Assembly: GCA_026873275.1 (NCBI GenBank) | Contig: JANTUC010000002.1 | Coordinates: 3,038,001-3,102,000 of the forward strand | DNA: 64,000 nt | Reading direction: 5' to 3' | Source of the DNA: Pseudopithomyces maydicus | Taxonomy: Eukaryota > Ascomycota > Dothideomycetes > Pleosporales > Didymosphaeriaceae | Shown: piece after piece, positions 11,833 through 23,317 of the stretch | Numbering within the stretch: position 1 is the stretch's first letter | How the letters are laid out: each line of letters opens with the position of its first letter | The notes under the pieces: model-generated | Seen by the model: only the letters and a program-made list of their open reading frames with translations | Told to the model about the DNA's origin: nothing | Databases searched by the model: none | Program-made: the position numbers and the translations under genes

Positions 11833-13127
11833 TAATTTTTTTGAATTGACCTTGAGTATTATGTCCGTGTGAACCACTCATGCTATTTTTCTATGTTTGT
11901 TGGCCGAAGAGAGCTCAGTGTTATTATTAAGGTGCGTTTCGGACGATTATGACGATCGAACAAGACACCTTCAAAATCTTGAAGCAACTAGCGCAAGCTT
12001 ACTTAGTACTTGGTCTCGAAGTCAGTTGAAAGTGATGCTACGAATAATAAGCTCCGTACACATAGAGCGAAGAGGACAATAAGGTCAGTGGGTTCGGGTC
12101 ACCGGCGGGGCATCCTGAAAGACTCTGAGTGAATAGGCAACCACGTAATCACTATATACGGTAAGAATTACGGTCACCGGCAACTCAACGGTGTCCTAGA
12201 GTAGTCAAGTGATGTCACAAAAGCGGTTTGGCTTCTAAGCGTCTGGTCGCAGATGAGACCTCACCAGGTGGTACGTGAAGGACGCAGGCCGCCTTGTAAT
12301 TAGAATACGAGTTTACGGACAGGGATGCAGGATGAGTACCAAGATGCAGGCCTCGTGGACTCTATGTGTTGGCCTTTTATCGGCTGTGCAAGCGATCTGG
12401 CTGAACGTGGCGCAGCTGATTGGGCGCCAGCCTGGGTACTTGGGCACCATCAGCGCTGCAACCTGGTGTTGGGCAGATATGCATGGGACCGGCAAATTGT
12501 GGGCGAATCTTAAACTTTATCAGTCATCTCTGAGAGGTTAGGGCATTTCAGAGATATCGTGGCTAGCGTGTAGCTACTTTAAGGCCCGGGGTACGGAGCC
12601 TTTCATGAGGCTGACGGGTGCCTCCAGGCAGAGGCATGAGGTACATGGACACTGACGATGAGGCACTGGTTCACATACAACATATGAAAATCCAATCAGG
12701 TTCCAAAGTCCATCAAGGCGAATGCATCGACTGAAACACTTGTCATTCAATGGATGGCGGAGTAGTTTGGACTGACACAGTGTTACGCTACAAGCTTGGA
12801 TCTTATTTCCCGCTAACTTGAATTGGTGAACGAAGCGACCAGGGAGACAACCTCTTCAACGCATCACTTGTAATCCTCTTATCATAGACTATTGGGCGAA
12901 AAGGGTCTTGTTTGATTTATCGGCGCTCTCGAAATTTTCATTGGGTTGTACGAATCTCTGAACTTAGCCGTTTCTATAATGTATAATGAAAGGATGATCT
13001 TCACCGCTTAAGTGGACATCAAGTTAACACGTGATATTGACGAGCACGCGTAATTTCGCACTGCTAAATCTAGCATTGGGAGAAAGCGATGCATCGAATA
13101 GCTACATTGAAACAGAAACATTATGAA
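11833..13127. other. intergenic, no gene supported
   Basis: About 1.3 kb with only short unsupported frames, such as 12275-12541 plus, which has no domain and no partner exon. I see no RNA gene or repeat. Confidence 0.5.
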
Positions 13128-16100
13128 TCATTGATCTCTCGCCATCTTCATCAATCTGCGAAACGAAAAACTCTTCTTCAAAACAAGCCGATCAGAATCT
13201 AACTGTTTCCCCAATATGCCTCCGTTCTTGATCTGTCCCTGTTTCCGGTCCATGAAACTCTTGATTTCAGTAGCCTCGGGCTCTCCTATACAATCTCTTC
13301 TTCGTCGCATAAACTCTGAAAGCTGCTCTACGCTGGCGTCTGCTTTGGAAGAGAGGAATGATTTAACTGCTTTCCCGTGAGACACATGATATACAGGGCT
13401 TTCTATCAGTGCTTCCAGAAATCGCTTCCATATAGTTGAGCCTTCATATGCTCGATTTGGATCTAGGTTGAACTCCAGAAAAAGCTGGAAAAGCTCATGT
13501 ATCTCTTGTCCGCAAAACCGTGTCACACCTTTACTCAGCTGGCGGAGAGCGAAGTTGAGCCATGAGATATTCTCGTTGTCAAACGAGTGTAAAGGCGCGC
13601 TCAAAACGCTTCGATTCGTACCGCGGCGGAAGAATGTTTCCAACAAGCTCCTGAAAAGACTTCTCAACCGGGGAGTAGACAATCTATCCTGTAATGAATA
13701 CAACAACACAACCCAGATAGATGCATCGAGAAAGAGTTGCGACGTCAAGAAGAACAAGAAACCATCCAGGATTTGCTCTAGTGCATTATCGTCTAATTTT
13801 GGCGATTCTCGAGCAACCTCGATCCACAATTTAAGTGACGTGTCAATTTTTACACCCTGACGGATTAGTAACTTTATCAAATTCCAATGCAGCAGGTTAT
13901 CCGCATCCATGACTGCAGTTTTGAATGCATGTGGAGACTGGAGCCAAGAAATTTCCTTGCTTATCGAGATTCCCTGGTTTATCTTAATATGCAATAGCCT
14001 TTCCACCAGTTCTGTCTGGGCTGAGATGACGCTGTGGGATTTGTCGAAATCTGGTACCATACCACAGGTACAAGTCTCAATCGATGTTTTGCTACCAATA
14101 TAGATTTTGCTCATTTCCGTTTCCTGAATTGTATTCACTCGGGCGAATCGATCAGAAAATGACCGAGGGGAGCCTTGGTACGAGATCAGATGCGCTAGAA
14201 TCCAATCCTTATCGACTCCCTCCTGTCCACGATCAATTTTGTGAGTGACATAGCCGATCTGTCCTATATGAATCGCTGCTTTTATGATTGGCTTCTTGAG
14301 ATTTCCTGTAGACCCAGGAACTTTTTCGGGGGCTGTTTCTTTCAGAATTTGGTGGATTTGATCAATGGCAAGATATTCAAACGACGGATCCCGGAGGGTT
14401 TTTGCAGCGTAAGACGCATATTCAGACACCCTAACGAAATGATGCTCTAAAGGTATGCGATACATGAACTTGACCTCGGCAAACAGTGCACCAGCTACCG
14501 CTCTCTCGGGGCTGAAATCTTGAGCACAGCGATCTTTCAGCCCCCTCATTCCATCCTCTACCAGAAAGTCTTTCAGGGTACGATGTAGGAAGTCGACCGT
14601 AGCTCTCCCAGATTTTGAATTTGAAGCTGGCTCTAGCAAGCCTTTGTAGCGGCCATTGAGTCTCCATCGGGTCTGTTCAAGTATATCGGGTAAAGATATG
14701 CCATCTTCGTTGATATTCGCTTGATCAATGGTCCAGCCAAAGTACGGGTCTTCTTTATCCAAGAAGGAGTAGTGAAGCAAGTCCAATGGCTCGTTCGTTG
14801 CTAATGCGGCTAAGAAAGTGCGCACCATCGGCTCGCGATAAACCTTATCAACCGATTGTATCATGTGTTCAAAAAGGCTCTCAAGTTCTTCGGGCAATTC
14901 TTCAAGTCTCTTCCTTAGAAGCCAAATCTGATCCTCGTTGTCTAAACCGTGGCGAAGTGACTGCACAACTAACCGAACCCACAGGAATACGCCTTTCGAT
15001 CTTGTCACAATTTCTTCTACTAGCTCTTTATAATACTCTTTCTTGGTTGAGATGATACCCATGGGAGATAAATTATTCTCCAAAAGTTGTTCACGAGCGA
15101 ACATCTCTATGTCACCTCTTGTTAATGTGTGTAATTCCATCGTTCCACTGCTGTAAGTGCCAAGGGTGCGCTGAAATTGGTTCCACGGCCTACTAGAAAC
15201 GCACATTTTAACGGCCTGTATCTGTGAGAGTTCGCGAATAACATCAATCACCTCGTATGTATTGCCATCATACTCATCTAGTCCATCAATATGGAAATAA
15301 AACTTTGCCGGTAGGTCTTGCTGCAATTGGATGTTTTTGAAAGCAGCTTTGAGCTCTGCAAGCGACCAATCAGGCTGAATACTAGAGGCTGTATCCATGA
15401 ACTTCCATCTTTCTGAACAGACGTGTTGCTCGAGATTGGGACAAGAAGCTAAAATATTAAACAGAAGTGACCGTAGCAATCCAGTTAAAGATTTCTGCAT
15501 TTCAGTACCTGCATTCCAGAAGTAGAAACTTGCGCAAACGAGACTTGATGACCCTGCCCATTCTTGCAAGAAAGCGGTGACTTTGGTGTGACCGTCAAGA
15601 TATTTCATCATAGTGGACTTGCCAGAGCCTGTTGCAATAATATCAATAATTGAATATAATCCCTTGTCACCGCAGAGTAAGATTTACCTGGTTTACCAGT
15701 GATCCAATATGTACCTGCTCCAGATTGCAACCATGTGGGAAAATCGACAGAAGTATTGGAGTCTTCGATTGTATGTGTATTTGGAGTCAAAACCCACTCG
15801 AAAGTCCGCTTATGTGCTTGAGCAATGGCGGAATGTCTGACTGGCATACTCTGAAAGTAAAGACTTCTCAGAATGATATATGGCTTCGTAGAGCTTTCGA
15901 AACGATCATTGAACTGCCTCACAACCTCCTTGAATGGCGTCAAACTTTGTTCTTCAAAGTCTTCAAGTCTCTGCTGGACATGGTGGAGAGTACGGGTGAC
16001 ATTTGCAATAGAGTTCGAGCATCGGACAGCGTCTTGCTCATCCATCGTACTTTGTATCCTTTTCAAAAGTGCGTGAATTCCATACTGACTTTGCCTAAAT

Positions 16101-16598
16101 ATCCGTCAGAATGTACATCCGATGGCGCTCAGTGCGTGAAAACATACCGAATCTCTTCAATTAGATGATACTGCAGTTGATCGCGCAACGATTCTAATCG
16201 CGAAAGCAGATCTTCTAAATGCTCCTTTTTTAATATGGAGTCTAAAGCCTGTCGAAACGAGTTCCATCTAGTATGTGAAGAGTTTTTTATCTTGATTTTT
16301 TCTATGTTCGAGAGTAGTTCTTTCGCAATGATGTTCGCGCTCGTGGTAATGGCGATCAGTCTTTTGTTGACTCTATCTTGTTCTTGGCCATTCATCGATG
16401 TTTGGTATCTTTTTTTGCATCCGTTATGACATCGTTTTGCATTTGAATCTCAGCTGCTATTGTTTCGATATCAACATACTCAGCGAGCTTTCCACTCTTT
16501 TTCTTCCAGATGTCCGAACTCAAAGTAAGCAACTGACAGCCAAATTGCACAAGCTGTATGACATTGGAGGCCAACCCCACCGCTGTAAGAGCCTCCAT
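13128..16598 (-). CDS. NLR-like STAND protein with NACHT NTPase domain (one apparent 1-nt deletion)
   Basis: Model on the minus strand: 16598-16148, 16094-15688, 15628-13128, introns 53 and 59 nt, about 1,119 residues. The N-terminus (MEALTAVGLASNVIQLVQFG) matches the helical N-terminal domain common on fungal STAND proteins. A helical stretch follows (RWNSFRQALDSILKKE...LESLRDQL). Splicing the second intron creates a complete Walker A, GKPGSGKST, inside YWITGKPGSGKSTMMKYL. Walker B is FHIDGLDEYDG. SRPW at the end of sensor strand VKMCVSSRPWNQF and VDFLHRTLKDFL further on are typical of the NACHT plus DUF7791-type fungal family. The C-terminal third shows no clear WD, ankyrin or TPR repeats. 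Exon 1 changes frame near an A7 run (T7 at 16420-16426 on the plus strand); an eighth A restores it. Probable role in non-self recognition or programmed cell death, by family. Confidence 0.8.
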
Positions 16599-17972
16599 AA
16601 CGATTTATTGTAACCTCCGCTTACTCCACGAATAAAAATCGCTGGGAAAAGCTGTGTAAAATCCAGAAATTGTCGATGGGCATTTTAATTTAAAGTCCTG
16701 CCTAATATTACAGCCTTGAGCTTTACCCTTGCTCTTCCAAGCGAGCTGTGCTGCGTGCCTCGGCATTAAAAGTCGTTACCAACGTGTAGCCACATACTCA
16801 AGACAGATGTCGATCTTCGCAAATACTCTCAAACTTGGGCACGAAGAAGGCTTATTGTTCATATGCATCGTTGCAACACAATGCCCAAAAGTCACTTTTA
16901 AACTTTTCGTCCCACACATCACAGTACTCTGAGCCAAGTTGAGAGTGAGTTTCCAGGCTACACACAGTGAGGCGCAGCCTGTGCGGCCAAACCCGTCGCC
17001 TCAATCCTTAGAATGTTGGTGAGCTACGATACGCAAGAAAACCGGTCAATCGAATACGCTAACAGCCCCACCACTATATTCCTAATAATATTCCTGTGGA
17101 GTATCGTAGTTCTGACTTCATCTCTTCGATCTTGAACAATACTACAAGCATGTCTAACTAAGAACATGTCCATTTATCACTACCTCGTTCGTTTGTGTGG
17201 CAGCTCGGAATGATGTCGAATTATGTCCCTATTGAAAAGACGCAAAGTAAACACAAGGCTGTCTACTGCAAACAACAAGGCATCATGCGCACGCACTGCG
17301 GACGTAGCTCAGATTTTAGCGCACACGATCTCCAATCAGCATTCGATTCACTCAAAGCCACATGAAGCTAACAAGGCTGACAGGCTCTAAAATGTAACAA
17401 CAAGAAATGTCAATACATTTATTTGGTCGTTGAAACGCAGTGAGAAGACCTATTGGCGGCTGACCATGTAGAGCACAAGCATCCGTCTTGGCTGTCTTAG
17501 CGCAAAGTGAGGTATGTGCCTTCAATGCAATTGATGTATTACCGCATTGGGCAGTTTCAACGGTTGATCCAAGATACTTCAATCGCAACAACTCCATGGT
17601 CAAATTCAAAAAGCAATGTTTTCACATAAGGCGAGACGTGCACAATGAAACAATGTAGCGTCAGCTACTTTCGTTGGTAAGTACTGAGCAGGAAACACAC
17701 TGCTCGGTCGTCCAAGGCCCAATGACGTCAAAGGCTCATTATGAACAGGCCAAGGTCCACAAGCTCTTGTTTGAGCAGGCATATAATCATTCCAGAGAAC
17801 CCATTCATTTAATTCGCTGATCTCATCGTCCAAGTTTCATCCTCCAGCTTTCTCGCGCGCACGTGACGAGTGCGGGGCGGCCTACCAAAGCTCCTCACCT
17901 TTCCGCGGAGACAACACATATCCAACATAACACCCTCAATTCCTTCTCTCAACCCTCGAAATCGCTTCCAAG
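16599..17972. other. intergenic, promoter side of NLR and TENA genes
   Basis: About 1.4 kb between two divergent genes. No supported gene, RNA or repeat; frames are short and compositionally random. Confidence 0.5.
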
Positions 17973-18764
17973 ATGCCTTCCCAACCATTGACATCCCACT
18001 TGCTCTCGCTGCACAAAGACAAATTCACACGCGCCACGCAATCTCCCTTCCTCGCCCGCGCAGCCTCCGGTACACTCTCCAAGTCTCTCATCTCGTACTG
18101 GCTCGCAAACGACCGTCTTTACATGCAAGGTTACATCCGGCTTTCCGGCGAACTCCTCCGAATACTCAAGCTGCCTTCTAAGCCCACGCCAAGCAAGTCT
18201 GCGGGGTCCGTATCTCTTCGTCTGTTAGACTGGCTTGTCGATGCGCTTGTGAACATCAGGCGAGAAGAGCGGTTCTTCATGGATGTTGCAGAGAGGTTTG
18301 ACTTGGACGTTGATCTGACTGAGGGTGATGTTCAAGGAACTATCAGCCAGGACAAGAAAATCGAGGGATTGAGGAGATTCGAGAAACTGTTTGATAGTCT
18401 GACAAGTGGTCAGACTGGGGAAACGGTGCTTCCGTGGCTGGAAGGCGTTGTTCTGTTTTGGGCAACCGAGAAGGTGTATTTTGAAGCGTGGAGCTGGGCC
18501 AAAGCGCAGGCGGAAGAAACCGGGAAGAAGTTCGAAGAGGATGCCGACGGTGGGGCGATGAGGAAAGAGTTCATTCCTAACTGGACGAATGATGAGTTTA
18601 TAAAGTTCGTGGATACACTGGAAGCTATTTTGAACGAAGGCGTTGAGGAAGCTAGCCGGGGTGACGAGACGTTGAAGAATCGGATAGCGGAGAGGGCAGA
18701 AACAATCTGGAGTCAGTTGTTGGATGCCGAGGAAGCCTTTTGGCTCAAGATAGAAAGCAATTAA
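17973..18764 (+). CDS. TENA/THI-4/PQQC heme-oxygenase-like family protein
   Basis: Single exon, 263 residues. The pattern TSHLLSLHKDKFTRATQSPFL near the N-terminus, then SKSLISYWLANDRLYMQGYIRL, is the typical first helices of TENA/THI-4 proteins (L...W...D..Y...Y). PWLEGVVLFWATEKVYFEAWSWA later supplies the second conserved helix with its Glu and Tyr. In this fold family these helices form an all-alpha bundle acting on thiamine breakdown products or related ring compounds; fungal relatives of this length are mostly uncharacterised. No targeting signal is evident. The ATG follows CCAAG and the frame is intact. Substrate not inferable from sequence. Confidence 0.8.
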   Translation: MPSQPLTSHLLSLHKDKFTRATQSPFLARAASGTLSKSLISYWLANDRLYMQGYIRLSGELLRILKLPSKPTPSKSAGSVSLRLLDWLVDALVNIRREERFFMDVAERFDLDVDLTEGDVQGTISQDKKIEGLRRFEKLFDSLTSGQTGETVLPWLEGVVLFWATEKVYFEAWSWAKAQAEETGKKFEEDADGGAMRKEFIPNWTNDEFIKFVDTLEAILNEGVEEASRGDETLKNRIAERAETIWSQLLDAEEAFWLKIESN

Positions 18765-19854
18765 GAGGGTTTGCATGGTCAAAAGCTTTAGATTGTGACC
18801 TAAGCCATCTTAGACAGCCCTTCAAATTCTTGAAGTGTAGCCCACGGTCGTCTCACGCTTTAAATCTAATGCCTGTTCAAAGTTCAGTAAAGAGATACCA
18901 CAACCTCCGGCATTGTGTCCTCTTCAAATTATTTCAGACAGGCGACTGGTCCACCGCGACACCTAGCCTTATAAGAATAGTGTTGAGGCATTGAGTTGCC
19001 AGTACCGTGGCTAATACAAGAATAACTAGATTAGCCTAATAATAATCTAGTAAGTCTTTTACGAACCTTTTTATACACTAGCTTTTTTTACGCTGTTTAG
19101 TAAGGAGATATCTTTTTACCACCTTATCTTTACACCGTTATTATATAGACGCGACACCCTTTGCACTTATTTCTAAATTGTATTATAACAATGTAAATAC
19201 AAAAGATTTTTTTAGCTGGGTGGTTCTGCCTAAACCATCAAAACTGCGATGAATATTTCGAACAGAGCTAACATCTGTTCAAAGAAGCATCCGTAGAGAT
19301 TGGTTTTAGTAATGAACCAATGGAGGGGCCTTTTACTAATATCATATTTCTCCTTGTTTTGCGCTTCTCAAAGCGTCAAAATGCTACTCTTCGCAGATAT
19401 ACGATTGTTTACGTACTTAAAGAAGCACACGGAGTCTGCCAGTAATATATTTTGAGCGGAGCGGAGCTGGACATTGCTGTTCTTACCAGGGCGCCTAATG
19501 ATTTTTGCTTTCTTGATGACAGGGTAATCAAGGTATCCCTCATCAGATTTTAAGACTGAAAAATACTTCAACCGCTTCTTCTCAGAATCTCACCGCAGTA
19601 ATAAAGACTTCATCTGGTGTTCCACCATGCTGTTGATGACTAAGGTGTTCATATTTCACCACTTTCACAAATCATCGTTTATACATAATTCAGTCACTCA
19701 GTGAAATATGTTCACATACTTGTATATAAGACTTACAACCCGTCACTCGATAGACTAGGAACAACTCAATTCTATAAAACTCAGACACACTAATCCTACG
19801 GCCTGGTCAACACAAACACAAAATCTAGTGTTAGCTAGCATTCGACCGTACAGC
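18765..19854. other. AT-rich intergenic region
   Basis: Roughly 18,990-19,220 is strongly AT-rich with many TTTTTA and TA-rich words and a 9-bp inverted repeat (ACTAGATTA at 19025 / TAATCTAGT at 19043). This may be the remnant of a mutated repeat. No gene is supported. The last 150 bp probably hold the promoter of the next gene. Confidence 0.4.
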
Positions 19855-20763
19855 ATGCCTCGATTACACCGAAATCGTCAGAAGGAGTCCCGTCTTATCC
19901 AGCTCCCAGCTGAAGTTCGCAATATGATCTACGATCTGGTTGGCCTTGCCACATTGCATGTCCGCCCAGTTGGGCGACGCAATCCGCAAGACCCCAAGAA
20001 CGAAACTTGCACTGAAATCACTCTGGTTGTGAAGACTCTACCAACCGCACTGATGCGTGCCTGCCATATTACGAACAAGGAGGTCGGCTCATATATGGTA
20101 TTGCGAGACCGTCTGCTCCAAGAACCTCCTCGTATCGTCATCTCAAGCCCGGTACAGAAACGTATTCAAGATAAAGATGAGCTGGATCAACTCGATCTTA
20201 GCATTTATGGCATGAATTGGGTTCTTACCAACGTACTCGATGCAAGCTGGATTTATGCGCGGGATTCAGTCAGCAGTAGCAAGAAATACCTTCCAATGGT
20301 CGATGATTCAAAGCTCCTTGGCATGGAATTCCAGAACGACGAAGATGCAGCGGTAGCACGACAATTCGTCCGCAATCTTGGTGCGCATCTAGCCTGGCGT
20401 TGCAAATTCAACACAAATACTATCCAAGCCAAAGATCTTGGTGGTCTTGGACCTGTGATTCATGTCGCAATGAAATCATACAAGGTGATCGAGACCCGAG
20501 ATGACCGCATTCCGACTCATGTCGAAGTTTTCCAGCACTCTCACGAGCACATCTACCACGAATATCTCTTTGGTATCTTGCGCTGGGAGCGCATCATGAG
20601 GGAATTTACATTTCTCGAAGTACTATCCCAGACGGCGGCGGAAAAAAGCTTTGTGCTTCACATTGTACGGATGGATGACACTAATGATGTGAGCATCCCT
20701 GATGTCGCTCTCCGTGGAGGGAAGAGTCTGAGCAGCCTCGAGTGGAGGACCGATTGGGTGTAA
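19855..20763 (+). CDS. F-box-like domain protein, function unknown
   Basis: Single exon, 302 residues from the first ATG (the frame is open slightly further upstream but without ATG). Near residues 12-32 is SRLIQLPAEVRNMIYDLVG, the LPxEx(R/L)xxIY pattern of short F-box-like motifs that is very common in expanded fungal families. Such motifs usually recruit a target to a Skp1-cullin ligase, but many carriers have no known role. The rest of the protein has no repeats, transmembrane segments or recognisable domain. It stands alone, flanked by AT-rich DNA. Assignment rests only on the N-terminal motif. Confidence 0.65.
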   Translation: MPRLHRNRQKESRLIQLPAEVRNMIYDLVGLATLHVRPVGRRNPQDPKNETCTEITLVVKTLPTALMRACHITNKEVGSYMVLRDRLLQEPPRIVISSPVQKRIQDKDELDQLDLSIYGMNWVLTNVLDASWIYARDSVSSSKKYLPMVDDSKLLGMEFQNDEDAAVARQFVRNLGAHLAWRCKFNTNTIQAKDLGGLGPVIHVAMKSYKVIETRDDRIPTHVEVFQHSHEHIYHEYLFGILRWERIMREFTFLEVLSQTAAEKSFVLHIVRMDDTNDVSIPDVALRGGKSLSSLEWRTDWV

Positions 20764-21402
20764 AGGATTTCATGGTGGAATAGGTTGACAAGAAGTGATT
20801 ATGCAGACCATCTAGTCTTGCCCCAAAGGCGGAATTAAACAAAATTCCCGAAATAGTAGACATAACAATTTGAGAAATATGTTGCAAATACCCTCAGAGA
20901 CTTAGCTTTCTAGAGTACAGGAATGATAGAACACAATGCCACATCTATAGCTTGTTGCTCACATTCTGTAAGCATTGATAGAGCGTCCATTCAGAGCTTG
21001 ACGCATTTCGTACCCACTATCGACGCTCTTTCGCGGCACCGATCTTTGGTGATAAAACGGGGTTCCACAGCTACATTCATCACTTCTCACTCTTTGAACG
21101 AATATTCTTCAACCGCTGATATAATTCCCAATATAAGTCTCATGATGATGGAATGGCAGTTAAAGTAAATGCTCGGGATAAATGGGTATAATAGCAAAAC
21201 CAAATGTCCAGTACTCCTCCCAGACGTAGAAAGTTCCCAACCAAGCATATCAATCTCCCTCATCCAATCCCTCCTTATCCAATCCTAAAGCTCTCCACAA
21301 TCGCAATCTCGACAAAACCATAATATTGTCCAACGTCAACCCATCTTCAGATCATCCTCCATCTTCAGACCATCCTTCCTCTTCAAACAATCCTCTCGCT
21401 CC
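20764..21402. other. intergenic between convergent genes
   Basis: About 640 bp between two converging genes. Nothing supported; a CT-rich stretch precedes the 3' end of the minus-strand gene. Confidence 0.4.
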
Positions 21403-22809
21403 CTAATCCCACCTCGCATCCCCCCACTTCCCACCATCCCTCCCCGCCGCCTCCCTCCCATCCTCCTCAAAAACCCTCGCACTAATCCCCGCCCTAACAA
21501 CCCACTCCCTCCCCACGTCCTCCACCGCCCTATTCCACGCCTGCCACTCCCCCTCCCCAAACCCATACCCCTCCCGCTCGAACCACCGCCCCTCCGCTCC
21601 ACCCCCAACCTGCATCTCCCACCACCTTACACACGCATCCTCCCACCCCAGCAACTCGCCCCACTTGGTCGCCGGATTCCGATACGCGCCCATACCGGTA
21701 CTCGGGTCCGCGACGCAGAGGAGGCCCGCTTGCGCGAGCTCGTCGGTTGTGCACGGCGCGCAGACGAGGGAGGCGAGGCGGCCCGAGGCCAGCTTGTGCG
21801 TGATGTACGCGAGGGCGTGGCGGCCGTCGAGGAAGTAGTTTGGAAGAAAAACGACGGTGATGGGCGTTATGCCTGGGGTGTTTGCCCACGCTTGGTGGCG
21901 GCGGAGGCGCGCTGCGTCGTCGTCGTCGTCTGACTCGGAGTCGGAGTCGGAGTCGGAGTCGTGGGTGGGTGGCCATGAGGTGGCGTTGTCGGGTAGTGTG
22001 GAGGCCCAGTCTTCGAGGAAGGGGAGCTCGTCGTTGTAGGTGATGGCGTGCGGGGCGTCGTCTAGGATGCGGACTTCTGGTGTTGGGAAACGCGGGGGCT
22101 GGCGGTAGGGGCCGACGTTCGGGAGGTGGGTTTCGTCGCTGGTGAAGTCCATGAAGGGGAGGTTCTTCGCTGCGAGGCGGAGGATGGCGAGCGGGATGAG
22201 GGGGTTGTAGGTTGTCGCCTTGTATACTGGGTTGGTGTATTCTGGGTTCGGCTGCGGGATGATGTTGTAGTCTATTCCCTCGACGTATGGACCGAGATTC
22301 AGGATCTGAGGTAGGAGTTCTGGGGATGGACGGCGGAGCTTGACGTTGGGCGGGGGCATCTTGCGGTACGTCTCGAAGGTCGAGGAGATGTCTGTGTACT
22401 GCTTGTCGTAGCGGGCGGTGAGGAGCTTGTAGTGGGCGAGGCCTACGACTCGGTTGGGGTTGGAAGGGGCGAAGAAGGTGGGAGAGACCGGGACTTCGGT
22501 CGAGAGGAGAGGGACGTCTTGGAGCGAGTCGGTGGGTAGGATGCCGCCGCTGGGAATGTTGTGCTGGCCCGCTGCGAAGTATCTAGGGACCTGGGGGGCG
22601 TCGCCTATCTCGGAGTTGGGGGACGTCGATGATATGGAGATGATGCTGAGCTCAGCGCGGGGAAGTGGGCGGAGGCCTGCTGGGCGGAGGCCTGCGGGTC
22701 GCATTGTAGCTAGGGGCTTTCGCGGTGACTTGCGTACTGCGTGATTGCGATTGAATACGGGGGAACCGTAGATGTTGAAGGTGGGTGGGGACTGCTGCTT
22801 TGGAGCCAT
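21403..22809 (-). CDS. hypothetical protein with acidic DS-repeat tract
   Basis: Single exon, 468 residues; I do not recognise the family. Visible: a basic proline-rich N-terminus with a short tandem PAGLR-PAGLR repeat near residue 40, a middle section without motifs, then an acidic run of Asp/Ser (SDSDSDSESDDDDD, about residues 290-305) encoded by a GGAGTC hexamer repeat at about 21,934-21,960. After it is a globular-looking segment (TPITVVFLPNYFLDGRHALAYITHKLA) followed by conserved-looking Trp/Glu-rich sequence (WFEREGYGFGEGEWQAWNRA). No signal or membrane segment. The frame is intact and GC-rich, which supports a real gene. Function unknown. Confidence 0.55.
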   Translation of the reverse strand: MAPKQQSPPTFNIYGSPVFNRNHAVRKSPRKPLATMRPAGLRPAGLRPLPRAELSIISISSTSPNSEIGDAPQVPRYFAAGQHNIPSGGILPTDSLQDVPLLSTEVPVSPTFFAPSNPNRVVGLAHYKLLTARYDKQYTDISSTFETYRKMPPPNVKLRRPSPELLPQILNLGPYVEGIDYNIIPQPNPEYTNPVYKATTYNPLIPLAILRLAAKNLPFMDFTSDETHLPNVGPYRQPPRFPTPEVRILDDAPHAITYNDELPFLEDWASTLPDNATSWPPTHDSDSDSDSESDDDDDAARLRRHQAWANTPGITPITVVFLPNYFLDGRHALAYITHKLASGRLASLVCAPCTTDELAQAGLLCVADPSTGMGAYRNPATKWGELLGWEDACVRWWEMQVGGGAEGRWFEREGYGFGEGEWQAWNRAVEDVGREWVVRAGISARVFEEDGREAAGRDGGKWGDARWD

Positions 22810-23317
22810 CCTGACTGGAGCTGGTGCGGTCAGTAGATGAAGCTTCGGTATTGCTTGAGATCCCTTGCCTGCGGATAGGGTGAGGTGAATACTGTCGAAG
22901 TTGGTGATCGGGGATTATGAACGTGTGAGCGTGCGAGTATGAGTATGTGATGCGGAGTACGAGTTCGATATTGAGTGCAGGTCTTTTGAGCCAAAGAAGA
23001 ATTTGTATAGAAGTGTTCGTTGAGTGGGAGGAAAGGTGGAAGGTGGGACACTATATGAAGAGTTGTGGGAGGCAGAAACTCTTGCGGTCATTGAATGGCC
23101 AGCCACGTGCTTGCGACCGGCGTCGTGGTTCACAAGTGAGTCTTCACCGCACGCCGCGCATTTCGCGTTCACCGCGCGCCGTTTGCCCAGCGCCCGCGAG
23201 ACAATAGTATGATATCAGAATCAAATTTTCAGTCACATAGATTAATCAAAAGGAGAAGACGTTTTGGTTGACTGGAAGTATTCGATTACATACATGGAGC
23301 TATTGTTATCCACCTGC
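22810..23317. other. intergenic, promoter of the 21.4-22.8 kb gene and 3' flank of RIX1
   Basis: About 500 bp between two minus-strand genes; no gene or RNA seen. Confidence 0.4.

Noticed and set aside
12275..12541. 88-codon plus-strand frame rich in Trp
   Set aside because: No family resemblance or splice partners; likely chance.
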